Assembly (NCBI GenBank): GCA_026745465.1 | Contig: JACYXH010000739.1 | Coordinates: 275,001-339,000 of the forward strand | Direction: 5' to 3' | Origin: Lota lota | Taxonomy: Eukaryota; Chordata; Actinopteri; Gadiformes; Lotidae | DNA length: 64,000 nt | Shown: one piece after another, positions 21,986-34,046 of the stretch | How positions within the stretch are numbered: position 1 is the stretch's first letter | Layout of the letters: each line of letters starts with the position of its first letter | Translations under genes and position numbers: made by a program | The notes under the pieces: generated by a model | The model's database searches: none | What the model saw: the letters and a program-made list of their open reading frames with translations, nothing else | Told to the model about the DNA's origin: nothing

Positions 21986-22815
21986 CTCAACAGTAAATAC
22001 GCTTGGATTGAGCCTGCTCTGGCCCTGTACATTTGGTAGAGGTTAAAACATTGTCGATTGTCACTGTTGATATAGATAAAAGAGTAAAATAATCAACTTC
22101 CTGTACGTTTTCTCTGAAGGCACCGGACAGATGGTTTGGGGCCCTTGGACCCATTTTAACAAGGTGAACCTGTTCAACTGGTTGTTTGATCGGACACTGC
22201 AGAGGAAGAATTGTGCCCGACTGTGTCGCCATATCTTCCATCACAGTGTGTTTCCTAGCTTTACCTCCCATCCCCACCGAATCAATTATTGAAAATAGCT
22301 TTAGAGAAGACACGCCGACTGAATACTTAAAATATTATAGCAGAACCATCTGCTTTACCTATAAGCCATAGGTCTAAAATTGCATTTCTGTTCTTGTCTT
22401 CAGATATTAACTGATATCAGTCATATGGTAGGAGGTGACCTTTGAACCACCTCTTTTTTGTTATTATTACCACGACTGCATTCAAATGAAATGTGACTGT
22501 AATAATTAAGAAACTTGTTATATTTAAGAGAAGACATCCAAATGTCTAGCAGCCAGAGAGAGTGAAGACCATCTGGCGAAGCGACAATAGCGTGTAATGC
22601 GGCGATGTGTATCAGTCATGCATAAATGTCCACGTTAACGTGTGATCGTCCGACCAAGATGGATGTCCAGGTTTTACCCAGGCAACGCAGTCGGAAACGT
22701 GTCGTTGTAACGCGTGTTTAACGCTCAACGTCTGCCTTCCTGATTTCCACTCAACCGCGGTCATCTGTTGAAAGACATAACTTAAACGCAGCACCTGTCA
22801 ATGCACTGTGTGAAG
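21986..22815. other. Unique non-coding sequence, no gene seen
   Basis: Plain sequence. The longest frame is about 108 codons on the minus strand and has no recognisable family. Confidence 0.5.
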
Positions 22816-22880
22816 TGTGTGTGTGTGCGTGCGTGTGTGCATTAACGTGCAGTGCGTGGGTGCGAGTGTTGCCTCTGTGT

Positions 22881-22911
<31 letters not shown>

Positions 22912-22913
22912 GG
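22816..22913. repeat. (TG)n blocks ending in poly-G
   Basis: TG repeats at 22816-22840 and 22876-22893, the latter running into about 20 G (22894-22913). G-quadruplex-capable. Confidence 0.9.
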
Positions 22914-23019
22914 TTGAGTGTAATGAAGATGCATGAGGTCGGTTGCAGACTCATCTTCCTTCTCATGGAGCAGCAGATGCTAATGTGCTATGCAAACCTT
23001 GTGTGGCTTGTAACGCCCT

Positions 23020-23360
23020 CTCGCTCGCACTCTCTCTCTCCATGTCCCTCTTTCATTTTCTCACTGGGTCTCTAAACCCTCTCTTTGTCGTTTTGTGGAT
23101 TATCTCCATCATTCTGTTTCTCGCCCTCTCTCTGTCTATCTGCCCCTCTCTATATGCATCTCTCCTCTCTCTGTCTCACTCTTTCCCTCTCTGTCTCTCT
23201 CCATCTCTGTCTCTTTCCCTCTCCTTTCTGTGTCTCTCTTCTTAGCTTTATATGACTCTCTCTCCCTTTATGTCTCTCTCCTCTCTCTTTCTCTGCCTCT
23301 TCCTACATATGTATCTCTCTCCCTCTCTCCCTCTCTCTCTCTCCCTCTCTCCCTCCCATC
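23020..23360. repeat. Degenerate pyrimidine tract
   Basis: CTCTCTC, CTGTCTCTC and TTTCCCTC words over about 340 bp, nearly all C and T. All frames are open for compositional reasons. Confidence 0.85.
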
Positions 23361-23395
23361 CGGATCAGAGCCATTCCATAGCTTGGCTCACAGTC

Positions 23396-23424
23396 AGACC
23401 CACAGCCAGCATGGCTGTGGGTCT
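23396..23424. repeat. Perfect 12-bp hairpin
   Basis: AGACCCACAGCC (23396-23407) pairs perfectly with GGCTGTGGGTCT (23413-23424) around the loop AGCAT. GC-rich and stable, placed just after the pyrimidine tract. Confidence 0.9.
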
Positions 23425-23489
23425 CCTCTGTGAGAAGCAGAACGCTGGCTCCTAGAACCGCTCAGAATTACCTTCAATAATTACATGAA

Positions 23490-23770
23490 ACGTGTGTGTG
23501 TGTGTGTGTGCTAATTTTGACAAGATGCACCAGCAGATGGTTGTTAGGTTCATGTTTTTGGGATATTTCTTTATTTACCAATTTATGGTTGTCTGTCTGT
23601 CTGTCCCGTCTAGCTGTGTATTTGCTTGTATATGTATCTGTCTGTCTATCTGCATATCTATCTATCTGTTTGCATATCTATCTAATTGTTTATAAATTAA
23701 TCTGTATATCAATCTTTCTATATCTAGATATATATCTATCTATATCCATCTAGCTATCTATCTGTCTGTA
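23490..23770. repeat. (TG)n then degenerate (TCTA)n/(TCTG)n
   Basis: Short TG block at 23491-23510. From 23598 the words TGTCTGTC, CTATCTATC and CATATCTATC recur to about 23770. Confidence 0.8.
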
Positions 23771-23789
23771 TGGTAGTGTGTAGTCTCAC

Positions 23790-24070
23790 AAATCAGACTT
23801 TAGATTTATAATCTAAAGTCTGATAGCAAACTAGCTCAAATCTGGTTGTACGGGGCATTTCTCTTTCTTCAAATGAACACAGTGTAGACTGGCCACCCTA
23901 GTTAAACACGTAGTAATATCCCCTTCATCAACGAATACCTCCACAACGAAAAAGGAAACAAGGTGTGACTCCGGCCTTTTCCGTTTTTGAATTCTGGCCC
24001 GGGCTCTGGGCTCTCTCCCCCTAGAAGCTCTGCTATGACATAGTAGGACTGCTGTATCCGAGATTAGGCA
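23790..24070 (+). repeat. Unassigned hairpin-headed repeat, copy 1
   Basis: Begins with a perfect inverted repeat, ATCAGACTTTAGAT (23792-23805) and ATCTAAAGTCTGAT (23811-23824), loop TTATA. It continues through CCTTCATC, GGAAACAAGGTGTGACTCC, CTCTGCTATGACATAGT and GGACTGCTGT. The same order of words occurs about 820 bp downstream. The family is unknown to me. No coding capacity. Confidence 0.75.
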
Positions 24071-24604
24071 ATGGGTGGTTGGGCAGGACATCAGGAGTGT
24101 CTTGCTCATGAGAACGTACGCAGGGATAGATGGCTGTAATAAATTAACCAGCGATGACGGTATCTGTACTTTTTTTACAGGGTATGCCAGATTACATAAA
24201 ACAGATTAAAACAAAAGTCTTACAACATGCTTTGTGTATTTGATGTGAGCTATTGCTGATCAGCCTGTAAACTTGGAAAAGGAGATCTTTGTATACAAAT
24301 ACATAATACATAATTAGCAGGGGGAATGAAAATGTCAACTGCTCATTTGTTTTCCCCACAAAGCCGACTCAAAGCATCTGTTCCATAAGCTCAGAACGCA
24401 ACCTTACCACAAAACCCCATGTAGTTACTCAATCAAACCCAAGTGAAGCCCAACCTCTACTGAAACACAAACAGAACACAAGAGAATCCTGTTAACCTGG
24501 AGTACTTTGTTGTTGTCCTTCGGACTGGCTTGTACTACCTTCTCTCCCACAATTGGCCTCCGTGGTGAAAATCACACGTTACCTCTCTCCGTTCTCGTTG
24601 GCCT
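24071..24604. other. Unique sequence between two repeat copies
   Basis: No gene or further copy of the flanking repeat detected. Confidence 0.55.
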
Positions 24605-24946
24605 TACTAAGATCTCAGACTTAAGATTAATGTTCTAAAGTCTGATAGCAGACTAACTGGAATTGGTGAACACAAACTAGTATAAGTATAAAGTATAAAA
24701 AAAGTGTAAAGGTTTCAAATCAACTCTGTGTATTATGACAACTGCAGAAATACACTTATTAAAATCCCCTTCTGAAAGCTTCATCCACCGCGTAATGACT
24801 TTTCTTCGGTGGAATATCGCCGTGACAAAACAGGAAACAAGGCGTAACTCCACCCCTTGCATTTTCTATTATCCGGCCCAGAGGCTCTGTGCCGTCCCAT
24901 CCCAGAAGTTCTGCTATAACATAGTCGGATTGCTGGGGCCGGGATT
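24605..24946 (+). repeat. Unassigned hairpin-headed repeat, copy 2
   Basis: CAGACTTAAGATTAATGTTC and TAAAGTCTGATAGCAGACTA correspond to the hairpin head of copy 1, with the left arm degraded. GGAAACAAGGCGTAACTCC, TTCTGCTATAACATAGTC and GGATTGCTG follow as in copy 1. An extra AT-rich stretch of about 60 bp makes this copy longer. Confidence 0.75.
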
Positions 24947-25626
<680 letters not shown>

Positions 25627-26324
25627 ATGTTCCGGGCGATCGGTCCACCTCGAGTCCAACCGACAGAGACGACGGTTCGTAAAAATAATATATATATATA
25701 TAAACAGATGCTTGCGACCGACAAAACAGGTTGTTGGGTATTTATTAGTGTCCTTGTGCTGCCAATGGTCGTTATAGTTTGATTTCATTCCATGTCAGTA
25801 AAATAATGTGCGTTAATATCTACAATGGCTCTTGGTGATCTGGTGGCGGTGGACTTTGGTGGGATGGCCTGCGTAAACATGAGAAGGAGTAAATTACATG
25901 ATAACAGAAATATCATTATAGTATAAAAAAAAAAATAGTAGTAGTGAATTGTAGACTGCACTCACAATAACATTGCTGTGTTCCTCCACGCCAACCTATA
26001 CCCTATCACACATCCTTATGCGCAGCGGATAAAAATGTCCCGTGTACCCTGGCACAGGCAACTGGAAGACTTTCCTTCTGCACAGTGCACGATGGATTTT
26101 GCCAATCTCCCTTGCATGAGGCAGTACAAAACTGAGTTTGTGTGTGTGCATCTATTCAACAATGCAGCTAGTGCAGTGCTGCGCAATGAAGCGCATGTAT
26201 GTGTACAAGTGATTTGAGTAAGTCTCAGCATAGCGATAAGCTTAGGATCGTGTGCTTATGGATATTTTACGTGAAGCTGACAACATACGTGCACTCACAT
26301 ACGTGCACTCACATCCCGGCACGT
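25627..26324. other. Unique non-coding sequence, no gene seen
   Basis: TATATATA at about 25690-25701. A 15-bp word, ACGTGCACTCACATA-like, is duplicated at about 26288-26314. No gene. Confidence 0.5.
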
Positions 26325-26339
26325 ACACACACACACACA

Positions 26340-26387
<48 letters not shown>
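26325..26387. repeat. (AC)n microsatellite
   Basis: About 31 AC units with one T interruption at 26341. Confidence 0.95.
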
Positions 26388-26390
<3 letters not shown>

Positions 26391-26652
26391 GAGTTGCGTC
26401 ATTAGAGACGGCGTTCTATAGAGAGCCGGATCAGAATGGCCGTTGACGGCACGGTGCGGAGGAGAACACATCACCAAAACCAAAAGCTATTCGGCCTTAC
26501 GGGAACTATCGCCGAGATTCACCGGGAAATGGTAGAAGTCTCCGGGGGTCTTGGCTTCGGCGGAGGGAGACGGGGAGCCGCCGGTCCAACATCCTGCTGT
26601 TTGCCCTCTGTTAGACTTTCTCGTGTCAACAGTCCTCTGTCACATGTTGTTT
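26388..26652. other. Unique, moderately CpG-rich sequence
   Basis: CGGCGGAGGGAGACGGGG and similar words. No gene supported. Could be part of a regulatory element. Confidence 0.35.
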
Positions 26653-26725
26653 AGAGTGGTTTTCAAACTGTGGGTCACGACCCATAAGTCAGTCACAGCA
26701 AGGGACCAAGTGGGTCTTAAGACCA
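26653..26725 (+). mobile_element. hAT (Charlie-like) terminal fragment
   Basis: AGAGTGGTTTTCAAACTGTG followed by GGTCACGACCC and AAGTGGGTCTTAAGACC matches the CAGTGGTTCTCAAACTGTG-GGTCGCGACCC end found on many vertebrate hAT/Charlie repeats. A GGGTCACAGCATGAAA word near 26984 may be an internal piece. The other end is not identified. Confidence 0.6.
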
Positions 26726-26817
26726 CAGTAACGCTTTTCTTTGGAATAATCTATTGGGGGAAATACACACGCATTCCTACATGTCCTTCATTTGTCATTT
26801 CAGTATGTTTGAAGACC

Positions 26818-26928
26818 CAATAGGGGAATACGGTATTCCCTTATTGTACAATTTACGTACATTTGATGTAGAGAAATGTTGGTTATGGCAGTTTTTTGGA
26901 CATGAAATGTCCAAAAAATGCATTTCTC
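26818..26928. repeat. Two adjacent inverted repeats
   Basis: CAATAGGGGAATAC/GTATTCCCTTATTG at 26818-26846 pair with one mismatch. TTTTTTGGACAT (26892-26903) and ATGTCCAAAAAA (26907-26918) pair perfectly around GAA. The outer words GAGAAATG (about 26871) and CATTTCTC (26921-26928) add a further stem. Possibly the inside of a foldback DNA element. Confidence 0.8.
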
Positions 26929-27027
26929 TTTTTACTGCACAAATTAGTTAGTTGGTGGGCACTTGGCCAAAAATGCGTCCAAATGCGGGTCACAGCATGA
27001 AATACTTGCGGGAATGGGAACTGGGAA

Positions 27028-27135
27028 TGCTTAGTATCCTAGCATGCTAAAAAGCATAATTTTTTTTATTTGATAAATACCCTAACATAGAAAGTACCCC
27101 AGCATCCTAAATGCCCTGACATGCTGAGTACCAAA
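27028..27135. repeat. Degenerate AGTACC-TAGCATGCTAA repeat
   Basis: TAGTATCCTAGCATGCTAA, AAGTACCCCAGCATCCTAA and TGACATGCTGAGTACC are imperfect copies of a unit of about 18 bp, separated by an AT stretch. Confidence 0.5.
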
Positions 27136-28484
27136 CAAGCATGTGTTAAGAGGGAGGAGAAAACTGGATTTACCCCCCCCCCCCCCCTCTCCCCTCTCCC
27201 CTCAGGAAAACTCCTGCCAACATGAGGAAAACATGCTAATGCATCACAGAACCACAGATGTTAGTTCTTTCTGTCGGATGCGTGGAGCTATACTGGGTCG
27301 ACTTTCTTACGGGACATGTTTCCTTGGCACGTGGCTAACCAGTTCTTGCTAGCTAACACATCGTTCACAACAATTATCCTGTTGTCAAAATGAATTAATA
27401 TGAGTATGTATTATGCTTTCAGTGGCAGTAATGTTATTCAGTTAATTGCTCATAATAAAAGAGGATTACGATAAAATTCATAGGAAAAGGCTTGTTGGCT
27501 GGTTAATACCGTACAAGGATGTGCTGTCTGGGTCCCAGTTGCCTTGGATTTGCGGTTAACACACTGGATGTTTGCAGCGGGAAAGAAAAAATATGTATTA
27601 ATTCACTTTGGAATATAAACGTCCATCCTTGTCAAAATGGTTGAATGTTAATAAAACACTTAATTGAAAGTACCAAGCCCAGAAAAAGACAAGGACAGAA
27701 TTGTCCGATTTATTTCTGGGGGATAAAGATAGACGAAAAGTCTGGTCAACGTGGACGCTTATAAACACCTTGTCCTTGTCTGTGATTCCTTTTCATAGAA
27801 AGATGCATGCCCGCAGGTGTTAACAATGGCCAACACACCCACAGCAGAATCCGCCAGACAGTGTGACTTCATCACAGGGCCGAGAGACGCGTCACCCCTG
27901 TGAGAGTCGGTTCTATGTTCGCTGGAAAGAGAGAGAGAAAAGGAGGCTGTTGCAAGTTTGCTCAGACGCGACAGCCAGCGCAGGGACGGGGAGACATTGA
28001 GCTCCACTTAGTGAAAAATATATGGGCACAGATCCACAGAAGGGGTTCCCAGGGGGGAAGGAAATGCAAAGTGGCTGGAAAATCATTAGCATTGTTTGCA
28101 TGTTTCCTCTCAATTATGCTAGCCCCCCCCCCTCCCCCCAGTCTCCCGGCTGAACGGCACACGGGGAATACGATTCGCACCTAGCGAAGCCATTTATCAC
28201 CTGCACCAAGCGATATGCATGTGCCTGTGAGTGCAATATGTGTGGCTTTAATAATCACCAATAAATATGTTTCATTAAAAAATAAATTCCACCCTCAGCT
28301 TTTGTTATTTCTTGGATTGAAAAGTTTCTGGTTCTCCGTTCATGATCCAATCATAAAGCCACAGATCATGGCCAGAAAAATAGGGGGATACAGTGGGGTT
28401 GTGCAGCTGTGACAAAAACGATTGCTTATTCCGGCTCTCAATATTTATCACGTGGAAGCCACCCCCCCCCCTCTCCCCCCCAAC
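27136..28484. other. Unique non-coding sequence with C-runs
   Basis: C-runs at 27173-27187, 28124-28133 and 28462-28480. The rest is plain unique sequence. Open frames up to about 94 codons are unsupported. Confidence 0.5.
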
Positions 28485-28600
28485 GCTGTCACCTCGCTCT
28501 CAAGGGCGTGATTTACGGCGTGTTCGCCCTCGTCCTCGCCGCAACAATCGAGCGTTCATCACCGGGACTCCTCGCCACCGTCGCTTTTGTTTAATCCAAA
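28485..28600. promoter_or_regulatory. CpG-rich unique patch, weak regulatory candidate
   Basis: GGCGTGTTCGCCCTCGTCC and CGCCGCAACAATCGAGCG show retained CpG. No TATA box or exon is evident. Confidence 0.3.
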
Positions 28601-28704
28601 TCCAAGAGGAGCAGAGCTGGGGAGCGAGAGGGAGAGAGTTGAAGAATAGAGGGGGCGAGACACACAGACTGACATACACTCAGTGTGGGGGATGGATGGC
28701 AAGT

Positions 28705-28736
<32 letters not shown>

Positions 28737-29030
28737 CAAAGATTCAGTTGGCGAGAGAGCAGTATTAAAAAAAAGAAAAAAAGCGAGAACCGACATCCAC
28801 TTATCGATACATCAAAGAGGTGACACCGCCTTGGAAATTTGCTAAAGATCATTTGTAATGTTTTCCGCTTGTCACCGGCCCTAATATGCCTTGCTCAGAG
28901 CGGCTTTGCCTCGCCTCTCCATGATCAATGGAAGGAGTGGAAACCCGCGCCTCACCATTAAACGCTTTCGACTCGCAATATGCAAAGCTCGCCCGCTATG
29001 AGTGATGTGATTTCTTTTTTCTTTCTTATT
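28601..29030. other. Unique sequence with a (GA)n block
   Basis: GA repeat at 28710-28736 and an A-rich run at 28767-28782. No gene. Confidence 0.5.
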
Positions 29031-29320
29031 TTCCACGCCCGGGCTGCAGCGAAGATGTCACACCACAAATTGAACTTTTTGCAACGCACCCGAAAGGCAC
29101 ACGCCCCCCCCGGCACACAAAAGGCGAGGGGCTTCGTCAGACACTCTCTCCGTGTCGTTGCTCGGCCTTGTCAGGTGTTTCATTTTTTCTTTTTTTTCTC
29201 CCCAAGAGGGTGTAGGGTGGGTGGCAGACGTAACGGAGGCGGGATCACAGCTCGTTATCGTTCCCGTTTCCCTCGGCCCGCCCTCTAACGACTTGGAAGT
29301 GATTGTGAGCCGTCTTTTAT
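29031..29320. promoter_or_regulatory. CpG-rich unique patch, weak regulatory candidate
   Basis: CACGCCCGGGCTGCAGCG, GACGTAACGGAGGCGGG and CGTTATCGTTCCCG keep CpG in unique sequence. T-rich and C-rich runs intervene. Inference only. Confidence 0.3.
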
Positions 29321-30870
29321 GGTCAAAAGGTCCCCTCCTCAAATCACGGGGACTAATGATGCCATCGCTTATGTATGGTTTAGTAATGTCGCCATAACGA
29401 TCTGTCGGACCAATAGGAAGACAATGTCATGAGGTGTTTTTTTTTCTTTTTCTTTTTCCCCATTCCCTTGATGGTCCCGTATGCGTGGGCTACGTGTCAT
29501 TGATTGCACTTACATGCTACAACCACGAAACGCAGTTCGTGGTTTCCCCTGGGTTTGCCGCAGTTCAAGTCCAACGGTTGTAAGACGCCATTCGTCATGA
29601 TTATTACACACTCGGCACGCGCTTTTCCTGGGAATTCTCTGGGAAGCACCCCTGCCCGTATGGAAGGGGGCTTTATTAAAAAGACCTCACTGGGCAAGGT
29701 AATAAAGTCACATCGCGGTGTTATCATCAATTACCTATATGCCATCATCTATTTTTGGGTTTCCGCTAAGCAGTTGACAACGAAGAAAGGAATGACACGG
29801 TGAGCTCTGCTGTGGCGTGTGTGACAGTTGGGTTTTCTCCGTTTGCAGTCGCGCGTCCATCCGGAAGGGATAGAGTGAAAGTGCTGGATTAGTGACGTGT
29901 GGAAGAAGATTGGTTTGCATGAGCTGAACTAAGTCCTGATTATTGTTTGACTGTCAAAATGATAAAGCGCAGAGATACAACGCCTCATTAAAGACACATT
30001 TAGAAATTAAGGAAACCGGTCTTTCCTTTTTTTACTGTGACAGGAAATTGAAAATAGGCCCTCTAACTAGCCATCAGCAGAGCATAAACAGCACCTGTTA
30101 AATCCCAAGAGCCCCCTTTTCACTTGCCCTACTGATGGTTAATTTGTAAAAAGATATAAAAAAAAACGAATGCAAATTGTGTGTAAAAGCTTGCGTAGGG
30201 TTTTTTGTTGCTGTCTTGCAGCACTAGTTTCACCAGTTTGCTGTCAAAGTGCTCAAGGCGTAGGTACTTTCTGTCTGAAAAAGGAATCGGTTACCAAATA
30301 AAATAAAATAAAAAAAGAAGACACTTAATGTTATCATGTGCCTGGCGCATGAGATGCATTCACTTTCGTTTTTTTTTTTGGTGTTGTTATAAAACTACTT
30401 GGCACGTCAAATCCACAGACATCCCTGCCCCCCGAGGAAATTCCAGGTTTATTTGGCCATATAAATTCCAGCTGTCGCAATCATTTCTCTACAATATATA
30501 CACAATCCATTCCCTCTCCCAACACCACCAAACGCTGAGAATTTCATTTTGTCCGCCGCACTCAAAATGGCCGGCCCCGCCTGACACCTGAGTATACCAC
30601 GTAATGATCTAAACGAGGTGACAAACAAATGGAGATTTCAATGTTGTGTGAATCCATTACGAGAGGAAGTGGAGGGGTTTTAAAGCAGGAGTGGGGGGTG
30701 GGAGGGTGATCTCAGTCCACTTGGTTATGGTCTTTTTAGTGGGGTGACCCCCCTCAGGGGAGCACATTGTGAAATACTTGGTTAAGCTGTGTATTGATCT
30801 TCGAAGAAGACGTATTCCCGATGTCTTGCGCATCATAAAAGGCGAGGCTTTTAAAGGAAGTGTTAGGGTC

Positions 30871-30872
<2 letters not shown>
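29321..30872. other. Unique non-coding sequence, no gene seen
   Basis: Includes a small hairpin, CCACGAA/TTCGTGG near 29522-29541, T-rich runs, and a (AAATA)n-like stretch near 30295-30315. No transposon or gene recognised. Confidence 0.5.
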
Positions 30873-30957
<85 letters not shown>

Positions 30958-30972
30958 TCCCTCTCCCTCTCC
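30873..30972. repeat. (CT)n ending in (CCCTCT)n
   Basis: About 39 CT units followed by three CCCTCT variants. Confidence 0.95.
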
Positions 30973-31700
30973 ACCAATGGTCACTACTGATACACATCAC
31001 TTACTCAGCCACCCACATCGCCAGTGGCAGATCTAAGTAGACACATACACGCACACTCTTTTGACCTGCCTTTTGGCACAGATTCAAAGGAATGGATGCA
31101 CATGAGCAAATAAAACACACATGTGCACACATTCGATTTTTTTTATGGAAGCACAAACACACATACACACACACATAGCAAAGCACTCTGCCACACAACC
31201 CTCAGGCATACACAAACACACATACCGTACATGTGTCTTGGAACCACTCAATACACATTTCCATGTCCAGTGCACCCATTGACAGCCAACCAGTCCTGTG
31301 CGGTGACATTTTAGCTCAGCTTAGTTTAGCGCTACATTAGCTCACCTCACTAATGTTGCCAAAATGTGTGTTTTTAGTTTGTGCAAACGTTCTGGGTCTC
31401 TCTCTCCCTCGTCCTCTCTGTCTCTTTTTCGCTCCACATTGTATCAGAGATTATGGCAAATATTTAACATGATTTCATTGAACACATCTCTGGGTAACTC
31501 ATCGCGTGAACAGTGCGTTCTAGCAAGGATTTCAATATCTTAGAAACAGTGGTGTTTGCTTTAGATTCGCATAAACGAAACACAGGCATGCATGCACTTA
31601 CTTGGATCACATGCATACGCACGTGCACATACCTAGACAGATCACACACCCACAAACACACACACACACACACACAAATAGACAGATTGAACTGTTGTTG
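30973..31700. other. Unique sequence with scattered CA and CT tracts
   Basis: Diverged CA words at 31035-31250, CT words at about 31397-31430, and a pure (CA)n at about 31651-31676. No gene. Confidence 0.6.
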
Positions 31701-32533
31701 TGTGACTGTGTGTGTGTTTTCCTCATCTCTGTGGGGTCGGATTTGCATGTTGCAGCTGTCCAGGGTCTTAGCTTAATCATCTTTAGGTTATTGTTACTTA
31801 CAGTGGGCTACTGCTCTCTTATCTCACCGTGTAAACATTAATTAAATGATGGCAACCAGCGAGGAGAGAATGTGCTCTGCCTCCTCCTCTTGGTTGGTAA
31901 TTAATTAGCTGAGCCGCTGTGTTTTGGTAGTGTCAAAGGGACATGATGCGCTATCTAGCTCTTTCTTTTTCCTTCTCCTTTTGATACGAGTGCCAAACCA
32001 AAGCCGTAAATGTTTCTAATATTGTTTTGATATCTGAGGACGATTTGAAAGGGAAACCAGACTTAAGGCAAATCACTCCTTTTTGCATTTCCTTCGACAC
32101 CTGCTTTGTACTTTTTCCTTTATTGCCTGACAAAATGCACAATGGATATATCGAAATACATCAGAAAGGTGCACAGCTGCATTTTCATTGTTTTGATCTG
32201 AACTCAATCTCTAACTTCATCAGATGACTAAGCTGATGCCATGCCAGGCTTTTGCACATCACCAGCATGTGTGCTGATGATGAGTCTGCAAATTAGGGTT
32301 TGGTACTGTAGTACACAGTACACTGCCAGTGATTGCAGATACCTGGCACAGATATCTGCATGGATGGCCGACTTAGGCTTAAGAACGGTCAAACGCCAGT
32401 CACGCTCAATGCCAGGAACAACGTATTAAATAAATTAAATGCAGTCCCATTCACTTCCATTCAACTCTTAACTCAGTAGGAGAACATCTTAAGACGTCTC
32501 CTCATTGGATCTACAACCTCTACACCTCTACCG
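31701..32533. other. Unique non-coding sequence, no gene seen
   Basis: Plain sequence including homeodomain-like TAATTAATTAGC at about 31892. No repeat family recognised. Confidence 0.5.
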
Positions 32534-33147
32534 CCACCAATACCAACAGTAGCATCCCCCTCTACCATTCACCACCAAACCCTGTACCACCCACCCCACC
32601 ACCTATACTAGCATCCCCCTCTACCATTCACCACCAAACCCTGTACCACCCACCCCACCACCTATACTAGCATCGCCCTCTACCATTCACCACCAAAACC
32701 TGTACCACCCACCCCACCACCTATACTAGCATCCACCTCTTCCATTCACCACCAAAACCTGTACCACCCACCCCACCACCTATACTAGCATCCACCTCTT
32801 CCATTCACCACCAAAACCTGTACCACCCACCCCACCACCTATACTAGCATCCACCTCTTCCATTCAGCACCAAAACCTGTACCACCCACCCCACCACCTA
32901 TACTAGCATCGCCCTCTACCATTCACCACCAAAACCTGTACCACCCACCCCACCACCTATACTAGCATCCACCTCTTCCATTCACCACCAAAACCTGTAC
33001 CACCCACCCCACCACCTATACTAGCATCCACCTCTTCCATTAAGCACCACAACCTGTACCACCCACCCCACCACCTATACTAGCATCCACCTCTTCCATT
33101 AAGCACCACAACCTGTACCACCCACCCCACCACCTATACTAGCATCC
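32534..33147. repeat. Regular 59-bp minisatellite, about 10.5 units
   Basis: CCTGTACCACCCACCCCACC starts at 32581, 32640, 32699, 32758, 32817, 32876, 32935, 32994, 33053 and 33112, an exact 59-bp spacing. The front half of each unit is invariant. The back half exists in forms such as CCCCCTCTACC, CGCCCTCTACC and CCACCTCTTCC, with CATTCACCACC or CATTAAGCACC. Variant order suggests stepwise duplication with an internal block repeat. Units carry a TAG and 59 is not a multiple of three, so it is not coding. Confidence 0.97.
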
Positions 33148-34017
33148 CGTCGTAGCGTCCCCCTTATCGTCGCGATCTAGCTTAGCACTGTTCTATTAGC
33201 ATCGGCATGCTCCACTGAGCCACACTTGTCATACCGATAGTGAACTAATCAAGACTAATGAATTCGTTTAAACCCGCGATAATAATGTTATTAAAATGCA
33301 AATTGTTAATTTCTGTTAATTGGTCTACATCACATGTAATCAATCACAAACAAAGTTGTGTGAGGGATCTGAAATCTTTCCCGTCATCATATTCCAGATC
33401 CCCTCTTCGTTCTGGAGCGTTTCTTTCTGTTCGGCGGATTTCCGGCTTTTGTGTGGAGTCAGGCTGTGGTAGTTAGTTCAGTCATGGTCTAGTTTTAGAA
33501 GTGATTGTGTGTCAAATCACTTCTTCTTAATCTCTCTGTTTTTCCACGCTTCGCTGGATGTGAATTGGTTGGTGACTGTGTGGCAGTAATTGGAAAATTT
33601 GTGATTGATTTGTTCCCCCCCCCAAAAAAAGGAAGAGAAAGGGACTGAAAAGAAAAAAAAAAGGGTAGAATTACCTTCATTGTATCATATTCATTGTATC
33701 AACGAGTTTCAATGTACCCCATTAAAACATTGAATATAAACATATTATTTATATCAGTAAGTGATACACCTGACCAATAGTACAATTATTCCGTATTATA
33801 TGATCGTACGTTTGTAATGTTTCCATTTGTTTAATACTATTATTATTTAGTATTTATAATTTATCTGTAAATATAATAATATCCATAATCATAATATGTT
33901 CCATCCTGTGCGGTCTCTATAGGAGTTTCTCTCTCAACACTTTGTTGGTTAATTATGCATTCGCTGAATCGCCGCCGTCGGCCATGTTTGTTGTACCAAC
34001 AATCAGCATCCATAATC
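33148..34017. other. Unique AT-leaning sequence, no gene seen
   Basis: C-run at 33616-33623 and A-runs at 33650-33662. Contains TTAATTATGCATTC near 33949. Nothing supported. Confidence 0.5.
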
Positions 34018-34046
34018 CATTTCTTAGTTCACAGAACTAAGAAATG
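34018..34046. repeat. Perfect 12-bp hairpin
   Basis: CATTTCTTAGTT (34018-34029) pairs perfectly with AACTAAGAAATG (34035-34046) around the loop CACAG. Confidence 0.9.

Noticed and set aside
29480-29803. Plus-strand frame of 99 codons (29504-29803) as an exon
   Set aside because: No recognisable domain, and an overlapping minus-strand frame of similar length. More likely unique non-coding DNA.
32534-33147. Possible CRISPR-like array
   Set aside because: The 59-bp units are contiguous and similar along their whole length, with no unique spacers, and the window is vertebrate. It is a minisatellite.
34018-34046. microRNA precursor
   Set aside because: The stem is only 12 bp with a 5-base loop, too short for a vertebrate pre-miRNA hairpin of about 60-70 bases.
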